The notes below the pieces were generated by a model, which worked only from the letters and a program-made list of their open reading frames with translations, was not told the DNA's origin and did no database searches. Both the position numbers and the translations under genes were made by a program. Of a stretch of 64,000 nt of DNA, positions 18,335 through 29,779 are shown piece after piece. Source of the DNA: Flectonema sp. DT1601 (taxonomy: Eukaryota; Euglenozoa; Diplonemea; Diplonemida; Diplonemidae). Position 1 is the stretch's first letter; each line of letters starts with the position of its first letter. The stretch lies in assembly GCA_964019425.1 (NCBI GenBank), contig OZ025840.1, positions 62,001 through 126,000 on the forward strand, given 5' to 3'.

Positions 18335-21181
18335 TTAGTGAGTGTATATCAACCATGATAAGAGAATCTTTAATGCCGAGTCGTTGGTAGCAACGCTATT
18401 TGGTGTGACATGGATTCGCTCTTTTCTCCAGGTTCTCTTCTTACTTTTGCAATACTTTCCAATTTTTAGACGAGACGTGATCACATCTTCAGGGATAGCT
18501 TCTCGTGAATTAGAATTGTTTAATAATAATAGAAGAGGAACCCTTCGAAGATGACGAGCGTGAAGTACTTCTTTCAAATACTGTCGAGCTGGTTCTAGTT
18601 CAGATTCCTTAGCGCTGTCTACAACAAATATAATTCCATCTATGTGTGGGAGATGCTTTGAGTAGGTAGACCAGTTCTTTCGTTCTTCATATCCTCCTCC
18701 AACTTCCGTCATTGCAAGTAGAAATCCTTCTACCCGTATCGTTTCAGTTCTGTGAGCTATTGTTGGAACCTTTACTTCTGTTTCCTTTCCAGTTAGAATG
18801 TCCAGTAGCATCGACTTACCTGTCCCACTCAAACCTAATAATAAACAATGACGTTTCGACATTAAACTATTCTTAACATCAGCAGGTAAGAGTTCTGTAA
18901 GAAGGAAGTGTGCTGTTCTACCAAAACCAGCTCTGTTTGAGTTTCCCATAATACGAGGAGTCAAAGCATCAGCAACTCCAGGAGAAGAGTACTCTTGAAA
19001 TTTAGTAATGAGCACTCTGACTTCAGCTGTTGTTATTAAAGCTTGTCGTGACTTGTCGATATTTGAAAAGATACCTCTCAGACGTCCAATCTGTTTTTTT
19101 TTTTTTTCCCCATAAATTTCTTTTTCTTTAGCAACCTGATTAATCAAAAAATGACAAAAATGAAAAAAAAAACATACGGCTAATTTAATAATCATCATCT
19201 TATCAGCCTGATCAATAATTCCTTGTTTACTAAAAGCAGAATTGAGTGCTGTAATCGTAGCCCGCAGAGTATCAGAAGCGATTGGGTAGATTGTGTTGAG
19301 GGGATCAGAACATAACTCTTCTTGAATTCTAATAGGAATCTGAGAATCACCCAGAGTATCCTCAATAGGAGCAAGTTGAGACACATCTAACTGTGACTCA
19401 GCAGGAGCAGGAACTGGAGAACCGGTTGCTGATAATCCATTTGAGCTATTATCTGAACCTGTATCAGTTAAACAAGCATCACTACTATCAGACCCTCTTG
19501 ATCTTGATCTGGTTGTTGTCGCTCCTATTCCGTAGCTTTGATGATTTATTTGATTGCCTGCTAACAATCCTCTACAATATGATCCCAAATCAGTAATATC
19601 AAAAGCAATATATAAAGGTGGTACATTACTCTTTGAATCCACGTCTTTCTCACTCCTTCGAAGAACGTGACAGACGTCAACGAGTGAGCCGTTTCCGTCT
19701 ATTTTACATTTTTTTGTATCATCGGTTGTAAATTTTACGATAATTTGTTTAAAAGAATAAGACATCGCCTGCCAATCAGATTCACAAAGAGACTTTACCA
19801 CAGAGTCAACACGCGATGGATATATACCTAAGAAGGTTTTCATTACTTTGAGTCGAAGTCCTGTTCCGATTCCTAAATTCTTAAACAGTAGGATGAACGT
19901 GTCCCAATTTATAATAAAATGAAATTTCACAGATCCAGCGGATACGGAAATACGTTCCGCTTGTCTTATCAAACGAGACATTTGAACTTGCTGAATAACT
20001 TCAACGAGCTCTTTAGAAAGAGTTCTTACATCACAATGACAAAGTAATGAATGTGTGCTGTCATTCGGTACTCCTGAACATTTATTAAATACGCTAACGA
20101 GTGGTTTCTTTGTGGGGTCCAGTGTCATTCTGTAGAACCTGACTGAAGGGGGATCACCCTTTTCAATTACTCCCCCATCAGAGTAAATTGATATTCCTCC
20201 AGCCCATTCACTTAATTCTGGTGATTTACTGCCATTCTTCTCAACATGTTGGATTGCTGCTACGACAGCTCTCGTTATTTGATCAACTAATGTTGGTGTC
20301 AACCACTTAGTTATAAATGCTTTCAATCCTGGAGTCGTTTCTGTTACCGTGTTTTCCCATTCTAATATAATTGGACAGCTTTGAGCATCAGCTTCAGGTC
20401 GGATAGAATGACGAAGCCGTCTGGTAGCATTACCCCAATGACTATCTTTCGCTAGCGATTGTTCAACTCCAGCCTGCCAAACTGGTATTGACAACATACT
20501 AAGTAACAGTTGAGGATCTGGTAGTCGAACTACTTGGTCAGAATCGAATTTTGCTCTCATAACCAAGACTGATGTTATTCTGTTGAATGATGCAAGTGGT
20601 TGTTCGATATTTCTTTGTTTTCGTAGGACGATCCTTGACACTGTTTGTTTAATGTGACCACCTGATTCAAGTGCTTTAAAAACAGATATGATATTCATCA
20701 GCCATGGAGTATCGCACACCGCTGACGATAATTCGCGAGCCTGTGCAGCTGATAAGGCTGCGTATGATTGTTCGTCAAATTGTACTTTGATATCTGTTCC
20801 AGTAGCTTCAGATAGAAGTACTCGCCACTCGTCAAGTTTTGTTCGAATACTTTGCATTCCCGTATTTGATGTTAGGGCACCACTACCACTTTGCATTGAT
20901 TGAATAGTTTCCATCCAAGTGTCTCTTGAATCTTGGTCTTGCATCTTAAGAGTGTAAGTCATTCCACCTTTAACAGCTATTGATAAGTAAGCATACTTCT
21001 TCTTATCACTCTTACCAACCCATGTGACGTCAGACAATGGAAACTTATCCTTCCAACTCAAAGCTTGATCATTCTTATACAATTGAAGTTCTCCCCCACT
21101 TACTACTAAGTAGCGCTGATGCCATCCATTCTTGCCCCGCTTCTTCAGCAGAACAGCACCCATCCTTCCGCCATCATCCAT
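18335..21181 (-). CDS. PH domain protein with C-terminal Arf-like G domain
   Basis: About 919 aa after removal of one intron (19177-19091). Residues 5-100 are a pleckstrin-homology domain (GAVLLKKRGKNGWHQRYLVV ... DSRDTWMETIQSM), which binds phosphoinositides or proteins. The middle 500 residues are unassigned. The last 200 residues resemble a small Arf/SRP-receptor-beta-like GTPase: P-loop GLSGTGKS, a switch II-like TEVGGGYEERKNW in place of the WDxGGQExxRxxW of Arf, and LLLLNNSNSRE where NKxD is expected. The degraded guanine-specificity motif suggests altered or absent nucleotide specificity. The frame extends to a GTG; the first ATG (21181) lies 15 nt after GCGTGCAG (AG ends at 21197). 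I know no standard family with this fusion. Confidence 0.8.
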   Translation of the reverse strand: MDDGGRMGAVLLKKRGKNGWHQRYLVVSGGELQLYKNDQALSWKDKFPLSDVTWVGKSDKKKYAYLSIAVKGGMTYTLKMQDQDSRDTWMETIQSMQSGSGALTSNTGMQSIRTKLDEWRVLLSEATGTDIKVQFDEQSYAALSAAQARELSSAVCDTPWLMNIISVFKALESGGHIKQTVSRIVLRKQRNIEQPLASFNRITSVLVMRAKFDSDQVVRLPDPQLLLSMLSIPVWQAGVEQSLAKDSHWGNATRRLRHSIRPEADAQSCPIILEWENTVTETTPGLKAFITKWLTPTLVDQITRAVVAAIQHVEKNGSKSPELSEWAGGISIYSDGGVIEKGDPPSVRFYRMTLDPTKKPLVSVFNKCSGVPNDSTHSLLCHCDVRTLSKELVEVIQQVQMSRLIRQAERISVSAGSVKFHFIINWDTFILLFKNLGIGTGLRLKVMKTFLGIYPSRVDSVVKSLCESDWQAMSYSFKQIIVKFTTDDTKKCKIDGNGSLVDVCHVLRRSEKDVDSKSNVPPLYIAFDITDLGSYCRGLLAGNQINHQSYGIGATTTRSRSRGSDSSDACLTDTGSDNSSNGLSATGSPVPAPAESQLDVSQLAPIEDTLGDSQIPIRIQEELCSDPLNTIYPIASDTLRATITALNSAFSKQGIIDQADKMMIIKLAVCFFFHFCHFLINQVAKEKEIYGEKKKKQIGRLRGIFSNIDKSRQALITTAEVRVLITKFQEYSSPGVADALTPRIMGNSNRAGFGRTAHFLLTELLPADVKNSLMSKRHCLLLGLSGTGKSMLLDILTGKETEVKVPTIAHRTETIRVEGFLLAMTEVGGGYEERKNWSTYSKHLPHIDGIIFVVDSAKESELEPARQYLKEVLHARHLRRVPLLLLLNNSNSREAIPEDVITSRLKIGKYCKSKKRTWRKERIHVTPNSVATNDSALKILLSWLIYTH
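19091..19177 (-). other. Intron in the PH/Arf-like gene
   Basis: 87 nt; donor GTATG, ends with about 14 A then CAG. It has no stop and a length divisible by three, so unspliced mRNA stays in frame. A shorter version ending at TTAATCAG is possible. Confidence 0.7.
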
Positions 21182-21285
21182 TTTTGGATGGTAGCCCTGC
21201 ACGCAATGAGAAAATTAATAACGTCACGTGATTAAATCTCTATCCATCATTACCACTTCACAGAAATACAGAAATAGTTATTATG

Positions 21286-23805
21286 GTCATCATGTGAGGA
21301 GGAGGAGTGGAAAGGAAGGGGAACTCAATTCAGAGAGCCAATAGTAAACAATCTCGTCAACAGCAATATTGCTTCTGAACAGGTCTGTGAAGAGTTAAGT
21401 TATCATCATTATGAGCAGCAATGAGAAGGAAGAACATCGTCAGCAAGGACTGACTTAATGATGTCCCAGAGAAGCAAGTGGAAGAAGTCAGTAGACCATC
21501 GTGAAACGTACCGAAGTTAAATCAGAGTCGATCATAGAGCTGGGTTAGTATTGTGTCATCATGTGAGGAGGAGGAGTGGAAGGGAAGAGGAACTCAATTC
21601 AGAGAGCCAATAGTAAACAATCTCGTCAACAGCAATATTGCTTCTGAACAGGTCTGTGAAGAGTTAAGTTATCATCATTATGAGCAGCAATGAGAAGGAA
21701 GAACATCGTCAGCAAGGACTGACTTAATGATGTACCAGAGAAGCAAGTGGAAGAAGTCAGTAGTAGACCATCGTGAAAACAAGAATACCTTCTAGAACAC
21801 CTACATTACGTCAAGACAGTACCACCTCAGCGGATAGACTTCAAGAAGGAAGATGGGAAATGTCAGTAGACCATCGTGAAACGTACCGAAGTTAAATCAG
21901 AGTCGATCATAGAGCTGGGTTAGTATTGTGTCATCATGTGAAGAGGAGGAGTGGAAAGGAAGAGGAACTCAATTCAGAGAGCCAATAGTAAACAATCTCG
22001 TCAACAGCAATATTGCTTCTGAACAGGTCTGTGAAGAGTTAAGTTATCATCATTATGAGCAGCAATGAGAAGGAAGAACATCGTCAGCAAGGACTGACTT
22101 AATGATGTACCAGAGAAGCAAGTGGAAGAAGTCAGTAGACCATCGTGAAACGTACCGAAGTTAAATCAGAGTCGATCATAGAGCTGGGTTAGTATTGTGT
22201 CATCATGTGAGGAGGAGGAGTGGAAAGGAAGGGGAACTCAATTCAGAGAGCCAATAGTAAACAATCTCGTCAACAGCAATATTGCTTCTGAACAGGTCTG
22301 TGAAGAGTTAAGTTATCATCATTATGAGCAGCAATGAGAAGGAAGAACATCGTCAGCAAGGACTGACTTAATGATGTACCAGAGAAGCAAGTGGAAGAAG
22401 TCAGTAGTAGACCATCGTGAAAACAAGAATACCCTCCAGAACACCTACATTACGTCACGACAGTACCACCTCAGCGGATGGACTTCAAGAAGGAAAAAGG
22501 GAAATGTCAGTAGACCATCGTGAAACGTACCGAAGTTAAATCAGAGTCGATCATAGAGCTGGGTTAGTATTGTGTCATCATGTGAAGAGGAGGAGTGGAA
22601 AGGAAGAGGAACTCAATTCAGAGAGCCAATAGTAAACAATCTCGTCAACAGCAATATTGCTTCTGAACAGGTCTGTGAAGAGTTAAGTTATCATCATTAT
22701 GAGCAGCAAGGAGAAGGAAGAACATCGTCAGCAAGGACTGACTTAATGATGTACCAGAGAAGCAAGTGGAAGAAGTCAGTAGACCATCGTGAAACGTACC
22801 GAAGTTAAATCAGAGTCGATCATAGAGCTGGGTTAGTATTGTGTCATCATGTGAGGAGGAGGAGTGGAAAGGAAGGGGAACTCAATTCAGAGAGCCAATA
22901 GTAAACAATCTCGTCAACAGCAATATTGCTTCTGAACAGGTCTGTGAAGAGTTAAGTTATCATCATTATGAGCAGCAATGAGAAGGAAGAACATCGTCAG
23001 CAAGGACTGACTTAATGATGTACCAGAGAAGCAAGTGGAAGAAGTCAGTAGTAGACCATCGTGAAAACAAGAATACCCTCCAGAACACCTACATTACGTC
23101 ACGACAGTACCACCTCAGCGGATGGACTTCAAGAAGGAAAAAGGGAAATGTCAGTAGACCATCGTGAAACGTACCGAAGTTAAATCAGAGTCGATCATAG
23201 AGCTGGGTTAGTATTGTGTCATCATGTGAGGAGGAGGAGTGGAAAGGAAGGGGAACTCAATTCAGAGAGCCAATAGTAAACAATCTCGTCAACAGCAATA
23301 TTGCTTCTGAACAGGTCTGTGAAGAGTTAAGTTATCATCATTATGAGCAGCAATGAGAAGGAAGAACATCGTCAGCAAGGACTGACTTAATGATGTACCA
23401 GAGAAGCAAGTGGAAGAAGTCAGTAGTAGACCATCGTGAAAACAAGAATACCCTCCAGAACACCTACATTACGTCACGACAGTACCACCTCAGCGGATGG
23501 ACTTCAAGAAGGAAAAAGGGAAATGTCAGTAGACCATCGTGAAACGTACCGAAGTTAAATCAGAGTCGATCATAGAGCTGGGTTAGTATTGTGTCATCAT
23601 GTGAAGAGGAGGAGTGGAAAGGAAGAGGAACTCAATTCAGAGAGCCAATAGTAAACAATCTCGTCAACAGCAATATTGCTTCTGAACAGGTCTGTGAAGA
23701 GTTAAGTTATCATCATTATGAACGTCAATGAGAAGGAAGAACATCGTCAGCAAGGACTGACTTAATGATGTACCAGAGAAGCAAGTGGAAGAAGTCAGTA
23801 GACCA
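21286..23805. repeat. Tandem array A, alternating 269- and 375-bp units
   Basis: Eight units counted by the word CATCATGTGA at 21288, 21557, 21932, 22201, 22576, 22845, 23220 and 23595. Spacing is 269, 375, 269, 375, 269, 375 and 375 bp, with the last unit partial. The longer form has a 106-bp module (contains ACACCTACATTACGTCA) bordered by a repeated GTCAGTAGACCATCGTGAAA, which looks like the recombination seam. Copies differ by only a few bases. No unit-spanning reading frame. A second, shorter array lies at 40852-41675. The array sits upstream of the PH/Arf-like gene. Confidence 0.95.
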
Positions 23806-24079
23806 CAGGTCTGTACAGCAATCCTTCAATACCATGTGTAACTGTTAAAATAAATATTAAGAAGATCTGAGACAACAAATACTTTTCAATAGTGTAATGT
23901 GCTTTGGGCACTTCATTCATTCTTTAAATTTGGTTCTTTTACTGTTACGTGTCTAAGTGTAATATTCCCTCCATGATATTTAGGACTTCTGATACGTAAC
24001 AGTGTATCCTGTGTTAGATTAATGGATTGGAACAAATAGTAAATAATAATCACATTTTATATTAGGAAGGAACTCACAG

Positions 24080-27000
24080 ATCTCACACTGATAAAGCTCC
24101 GTGACCAGGTATTTGTGACCAGACCGGTGGTATGTACAGCGTTTTGAAGCATTTGTGAAGAAGTCTCGCACTGGATATGGGAACCTACGAAGGTATTATT
24201 ACCAACCAGGAGGGTTAGCAGTGCCCCTTTTAGAATCGTATCCAAACAGTACAACATCTCACACTGATAAAGCTCCGTGACCAGGTATTTGTGACCAGAC
24301 CGGTGGTATGTACAGCGTTTTGAAGTATTAGTGAAGAAGTCTCGCACTGGATATGGGAACCTACGAAGGTATTATTACCAACCAGGAGGGTTAACAGTGC
24401 CCCTTTTAGAATCGTATCCAAACAGTACAACATCTCACACTGATAAAGCTCCGTGACCAGGTATTTGTGACCAGACCGGTGGTATGTACAGCGTTTGTTA
24501 TGATTTCGTTACTGGGAAGGTGCTCTCTCCCTCTAACTCTCTTTCGAGACCTCTCGTGGTCTGAAGCCTTCTGCTGCAAAAGTTTAAATCTCACACTGAT
24601 AAAGCTCCGTGACCAGGTATTTGTGACCAGACCGGTGGTATGTACAGCGTTTTGAAGTATTAGTGAAGAAGTCTCGCACTGGATATGGGAACCTACGAAG
24701 GTATTATTACCAACCAGGAGGGTTAGCAGTGCCCCTTTTAGAATCGTATCCAAACAGTACAGCATCTCACACTGATAAAGCTCCGTGACCAGGTATTTGT
24801 GACCAGACCGGTGGTATGTACAGCGTTTTGAAGCATTTGTGAAGAAGTCTCGCACTGGATATGGGAACCTACGAAGGTATTATTACCAACCAGGAGGGTT
24901 AGCAGTGCCCCTTTTAGAATCGTATCCAAACAGTACAACATCTCACACTGATAAAGCTCCGTGACCAGGTATTTGTGACCAGACCGGTGGTATGTACAGC
25001 GTTTGTTATGATTTCGTTACTGGGAAGGTGCTCTCTCCCTCTAACTCTCTTTCGAGACCTCTCGTGGTCTGAAGCCTTCTGCTGCAAAAGTTTAAATCTC
25101 ACACTGATAAAGCTCCGTGACCAGGTATTTGTGACCAGACCGGTGGTATGTACAGCGTTTTGAAGTATTAGTGAAGAAGTCTCGCACTGGATATGGGAAC
25201 CTACGAAGGTATTATTACCAACCAGGAGGGTTAGCAGTGCCCCTTTTAGAATCGTATCCAAACAGTACAGCATCTCACACTGATAAAGCTCCGTGACCAG
25301 GTATTTGTGACCAGACCGGTGGTATGTACAGCGTTTTGAAGCATTTGTGAAGAAGTCTCGCACTGGATATGGGAACCTACGAAGGTATTATTACCAACCA
25401 GGAGGGTTAACAGTGCCCCTTTTAGAATCGTATCCAAACAGTACAACATCTCACACTGATAAAGCTCCGTGACCAGGTATTTGTGACCAGACCGGTGGTA
25501 TGTACAGCGTTTTGAAGTATTAGTGAAGAAGTCTCGCACTGGATATGGGAACCTACGAAGGTATTATTACCAACCAGGAGGGTTAGCAGTGCCCCTTTTA
25601 GAATCGTATCCAAACAGTACAGCATCTCACACTGATAAAGCTCCGTGACCAGGTATTTGTGACCAGACCGGTGGTATGTACAGCGTTTTGAAGTATTAGT
25701 GAAGAAGTCTCGCACTGGATATGGGAACCTACGAAGGTATTATTACCAACCAGGAGGGTTAGCAGTGCCCCTTTTAGAATCGTATCCAAACAGTACAGCA
25801 TCTCACACTGATAAAGCTCCGTGACCAGGTATTTGTGACCAGACCGGTGGTATGTACAGCGTTTTGAAGCATTTGTGAAGAAGTCTCGCACTGGATATGG
25901 GAACCTACGAAGGTATTATTACCAACCAGGAGGGTTAGCAGTGCCCCTTTTAGAATCGTATCCAAACAGTACAACATCTCACACTGATAAAGCTCCGTGA
26001 CCAGGTATTTGTGACCAGACCGGTGGTATGTACAGCGTTTGTTATGATTTCGTTACTGGGAAGGTGCTCTCTCCCTCTAACTCTCTTTCGAGACCTCTCG
26101 TGGTCTGAAGCCTTCTGCTGCAAAAGTTTAAATCTCACACTGATAAAGCTCCGTGACCAGGTATTTGTGACCAGACCGGTGGTATGTACAGCGTTTTGAA
26201 GTATTAGTGAAGAAGTCTCGCACTGGATATGGGAACCTACGAAGGTATTATTACCAACCAGGAGGGTTAGCAGTGCCCCTTTTAGAATCGTATCCAAACA
26301 GTACAGCATCTCACACTGATAAAGCTCCGTGACCAGGTATTTGTGACCAGACCGGTGGTATGTACAGCGTTTTGAAGCATTTGTGAAGAAGTCTCGCACT
26401 GGATATGGGAACCTACGAAGGTATTATTACCAACCAGGAGGGTTAACAGTGCCCCTTTTAGAATCGTATCCAAACAGTACAACATCTCACACTGATAAAG
26501 CTCCGTGACCAGGTATTTGTGACCAGACCGGTGGTATGTACAGCGTTTTGAAGTATTAGTGAAGAAGTCTCGCACTGGATATGGGAACCTACGAAGGTAT
26601 TATTACCAACCAGGAGGGTTAGCAGTGCCCCTTTTAGAATCGTATCCAAACAGTACAACATCTCACACTGATAAAGCTCCGTGACCAGGTATTTGTGACC
26701 AGACCGGTGGTATGTACAGCGTTTGTTATGATTTCGTTACTGGGAAGGTGCTCTCTCCCTCTAACTCTCTTTCGAGACCTCTCGTGGTCTGAAGCCTTCT
26801 GCTGCAAAAGTTTAAATCTCACACTGATAAAGCTCCGTGACCAGGTATTTGTGACCAGACCGGTGGTATGTACAGCGTTTTGAAGTATTAGTGAAGAAGT
26901 CTCGCACTGGATATGGGAACCTACGAAGGTATTATTACCAACCAGGAGGGTTAACAGTGCCCCTTTTAGAATCGTATCCAAACAGTACAACATCTCACAC

Positions 27001-29420
27001 TGATAAAGCTCCGTGACCAGGTATTTGTGACCAGACCGGTGGTATGTACAGCGTTTTGAAGTATTAGTGAAGAAGTCTCGCACTGGATATGGGAACCTAC
27101 GAAGGTATTATTACCAACCAGGAGGGTTAGCAGTGCCCCTTTTAGAATCGTATCCAAACAGTACAACATCTCACACTGATAAAGCTCCGTGACCAGGTAT
27201 TTGTGACCAGACCGGTGGTATGTACAGCGTTTGTTATGATTTCGTTACTGGGAAGGTGCTCTCTCCCTCTAACTCTCTTTCGAGACCTCTCGTGGTCTGA
27301 AGCCTTCTGCTGCAAAAGTTTAAATCTCACACTGATAAAGCTCCGTGACCAGGTATTTGTGACCAGACCGGTGGTATGTACAGCGTTTTGAAGTATTAGT
27401 GAAGAAGTCTCGCACTGGATATGGGAACCTACGAAGGTATTATTACCAACCAGGAGGGTTAACAGTGCCCCTTTTAGAATCGTATCCAAACAGTACAACA
27501 TCTCACACTGATAAAGCTCCGTGACCAGGTATTTGTGACCAGACCGGTGGTATGTACAGCGTTTGTTATGATTTCGTTACTGGGAAGGTGCTCTCTCCCT
27601 CTAACTCTCTTTCGAGACCTCTCGTGGTCTGAAGCCTTCTGCTGCAAAAGTTTAAATCTCACACTGATAAAGCTCCGTGACCAGGTATTTGTGACCAGAC
27701 CGGTGGTATGTACAGCGTTTTGAAGTATTAGTGAAGAAGTCTCGCACTGGATATGGGAACCTACGAAGGTATTATTACCAACCAGGAGGGTTAGCAGTGC
27801 CCCTTTTAGAATCGTATCCAAACAGTACAACATCTCACACTGATAAAGCTCCGTGACCAGGTATTTGTGACCAGACCGGTGGTATGTACAGCGTTTGTTA
27901 TGATTTCGTTACTGGGAAGGTGCTCTCTCCCTCTAACTCTCTTTCGAGACCTCTCGTGGTCTGAAGCCTTCTGCTGCAAAAGTTTAAATCTCACACTGAT
28001 AAAGCTCCGTGACCAGGTATTTGTGACCAGACCGGTGGTATGTACAGCGTTTTGAAGTATTAGTGAAGAAGTCTCGCACTGGATATGGGAACCTACGAAG
28101 GTATTATTACCAACCAGGAGGGTTAGCAGTGCCCCTTTTAGAATCGTATCCAAACAGTACAGCATCTCACACTGATAAAGCTCCGTGACCAGGTATTTGT
28201 GACCAGACCGGTGGTATGTACAGCGTTTTGAAGCATTTGTGAAGAAGTCTCGCACTGGATATGGGAACCTACGAAGGTATTATTACCAACCAGGAGGGTT
28301 AGCAGTGCCCCTTTTAGAATCGTATCCAAACAGTACAACATCTCACACTGATAAAGCTCCGTGACCAGGTATTTGTGACCAGACCGGTGGTATGTACAGC
28401 GTTTGTTATGATTTCGTTACTGGGAAGGTGCTCTCTCCCTCTAACTCTCTTTCGAGACCTCTCGTGGTCTGAAGCCTTCTGCTGCAAAAGTTTAAATCTC
28501 ACACTGATAAAGCTCCGTGACCAGGTATTTGTGACCAGACCGGTGGTATGTACAGCGTTTTGAAGTATTAGTGAAGAAGTCTCGCACTGGATATGGGAAC
28601 CTACGAAGGTATTATTACCAACCAGGAGGGTTAGCAGTGCCCCTTTTAGAATCGTATCCAAACAGTACAGCATCTCACACTGATAAAGCTCCGTGACCAG
28701 GTATTTGTGACCAGACCGGTGGTATGTACAGCGTTTTGAAGCATTTGTGAAGAAGTCTCGCACTGGATATGGGAACCTACGAAGGTATTATTACCAACCA
28801 GGAGGGTTAGCAGTGCCCCTTTTAGAATCGTATCCAAACAGTACAACATCTCACACTGATAAAGCTCCGTGACCAGGTATTTGTGACCAGACCGGTGGTA
28901 TGTACAGCGTTTGTTATGATTTCGTTACTGGGAAGGTGCTCTCTCCCTCTAACTCTCTTTCGAGACCTCTCGTGGTCTGAAGCCTTCTGCTGCAAAAGTT
29001 TAAATCTCACACTGATAAAGCTCCGTGACCAGGTATTTGTGACCAGACCGGTGGTATGTACAGCGTTTTGAAGTATTAGTGAAGAAGTCTCGCACTGGAT
29101 ATGGGAACCTACGAAGGTATTATTACCAACCAGGAGGGTTAGCAGTGCCCCTTTTAGAATCGTATCCAAACAGTACAGCATCTCACACTGATAAAGCTCC
29201 GTGACCAGGTATTTGTGACCAGACTGGTGGTATGTACAGCGTTTTGAAGCATTTGTGAAGAAGTCTCGCACTGGATATGGGAACCTACGAAGGTATTATT
29301 ACCAACCAGGAGGGTTAGCAGTGCCCCTTTTAGAATCGTATCCAAACAGTACAACATCTCACACTGATAAAGCTCCGTGACCAGGTATTTGTGACCAGAT
29401 CGGTGGTATGTACAGCGTTT
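24080..29420. repeat. Tandem array B, 22 x 176 bp and 9 x 156 bp units
   Basis: Starts with ATCTCACACTG at 24080. All units share a 62-65 bp head (ATCTCACACTG to GTATGTACAGCG) and have one of two tails: a 114-bp tail (contains CACTGGATATGGGAACC) or a 94-bp tail (contains TTACTGGGAAGGTGC). The unit arithmetic is exact: 22 x 176 + 9 x 156 = 5276 bp, to 29356, then a final head of 65 bp. The 94-bp tails occur irregularly, with two to four 176-bp units between them or alone. Copies are nearly identical. Reading frames on both strands repeat with the units and are not counted as genes. Confidence 0.95.
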
Positions 29421-29463
29421 GTAATTGGGTGAAATACATAAAAAAATAAATAAAATAACATAC

Positions 29464-29575
29464 CAGAGTTCTGAGCTGGCAGGTATAAGTTTCCAGGGAG
29501 GATGTTGTATGCCTGGTTTCCTGGAAGTGCGAAGGTGTAACCTGCTCCTCCCTGGGCTGGTGCTCCGGCTGGCAT
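29464..29575 (-). CDS. Possible first exon of a small protein at the array edge
   Basis: An ATG at 29575 opens 37 codons (MPAGAPAQGGAGYTFALPGN ..., rich in G, A, P and N) that end at a clean GTATGT donor (29463). Codon use looks coding, unlike the array. The next exon is uncertain. One option is an acceptor inside array B about 100 nt on (AG ends at 29364), which gives a stop at once. Another is beyond the array at 24008 (TAATCTAACACAG), which would add GYTVTYQKS and a stop but needs a 5.4-kb intron filled by the array. I do not recognise the protein. Confidence 0.35.
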
Positions 29576-29779
29576 TATAGAAGGGGGTTTGTGTAGTGTT
29601 TACTATTGTGATGAAGTAAGCTATGAATAGTGTTCCTCTCAAGATTGAATGAACTTCTACAAGAATGAAAAATAATAAACAAGAAAATAACAGAACCAAC
29701 CGTTTTACAGTATAATTCACTAAACGAGTGATACAGATAAGTAACACTCAAAACGACAAGTAATCGTGATTGTGATAGA

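Noticed and set aside
21286-29420. CRISPR-like appearance of the regular repeats
   Set aside because: The units are 156-375 bp, repeat as wholes without unique spacers, and lie in a eukaryotic genome; they are satellites.
21286-29420. Arrays as spliced-leader RNA genes
   Set aside because: The diplonemid leader as I remember it is absent from both arrays, and no exon-GT-U-run layout of an SL RNA gene is visible.
24057-29747. Many 60-150 aa open frames repeated across array B on both strands
   Set aside because: They recur with the 176/156-bp unit and are offset by it; the unit length is not a multiple of three, so no continuous protein arises, and they have no independent coding evidence.
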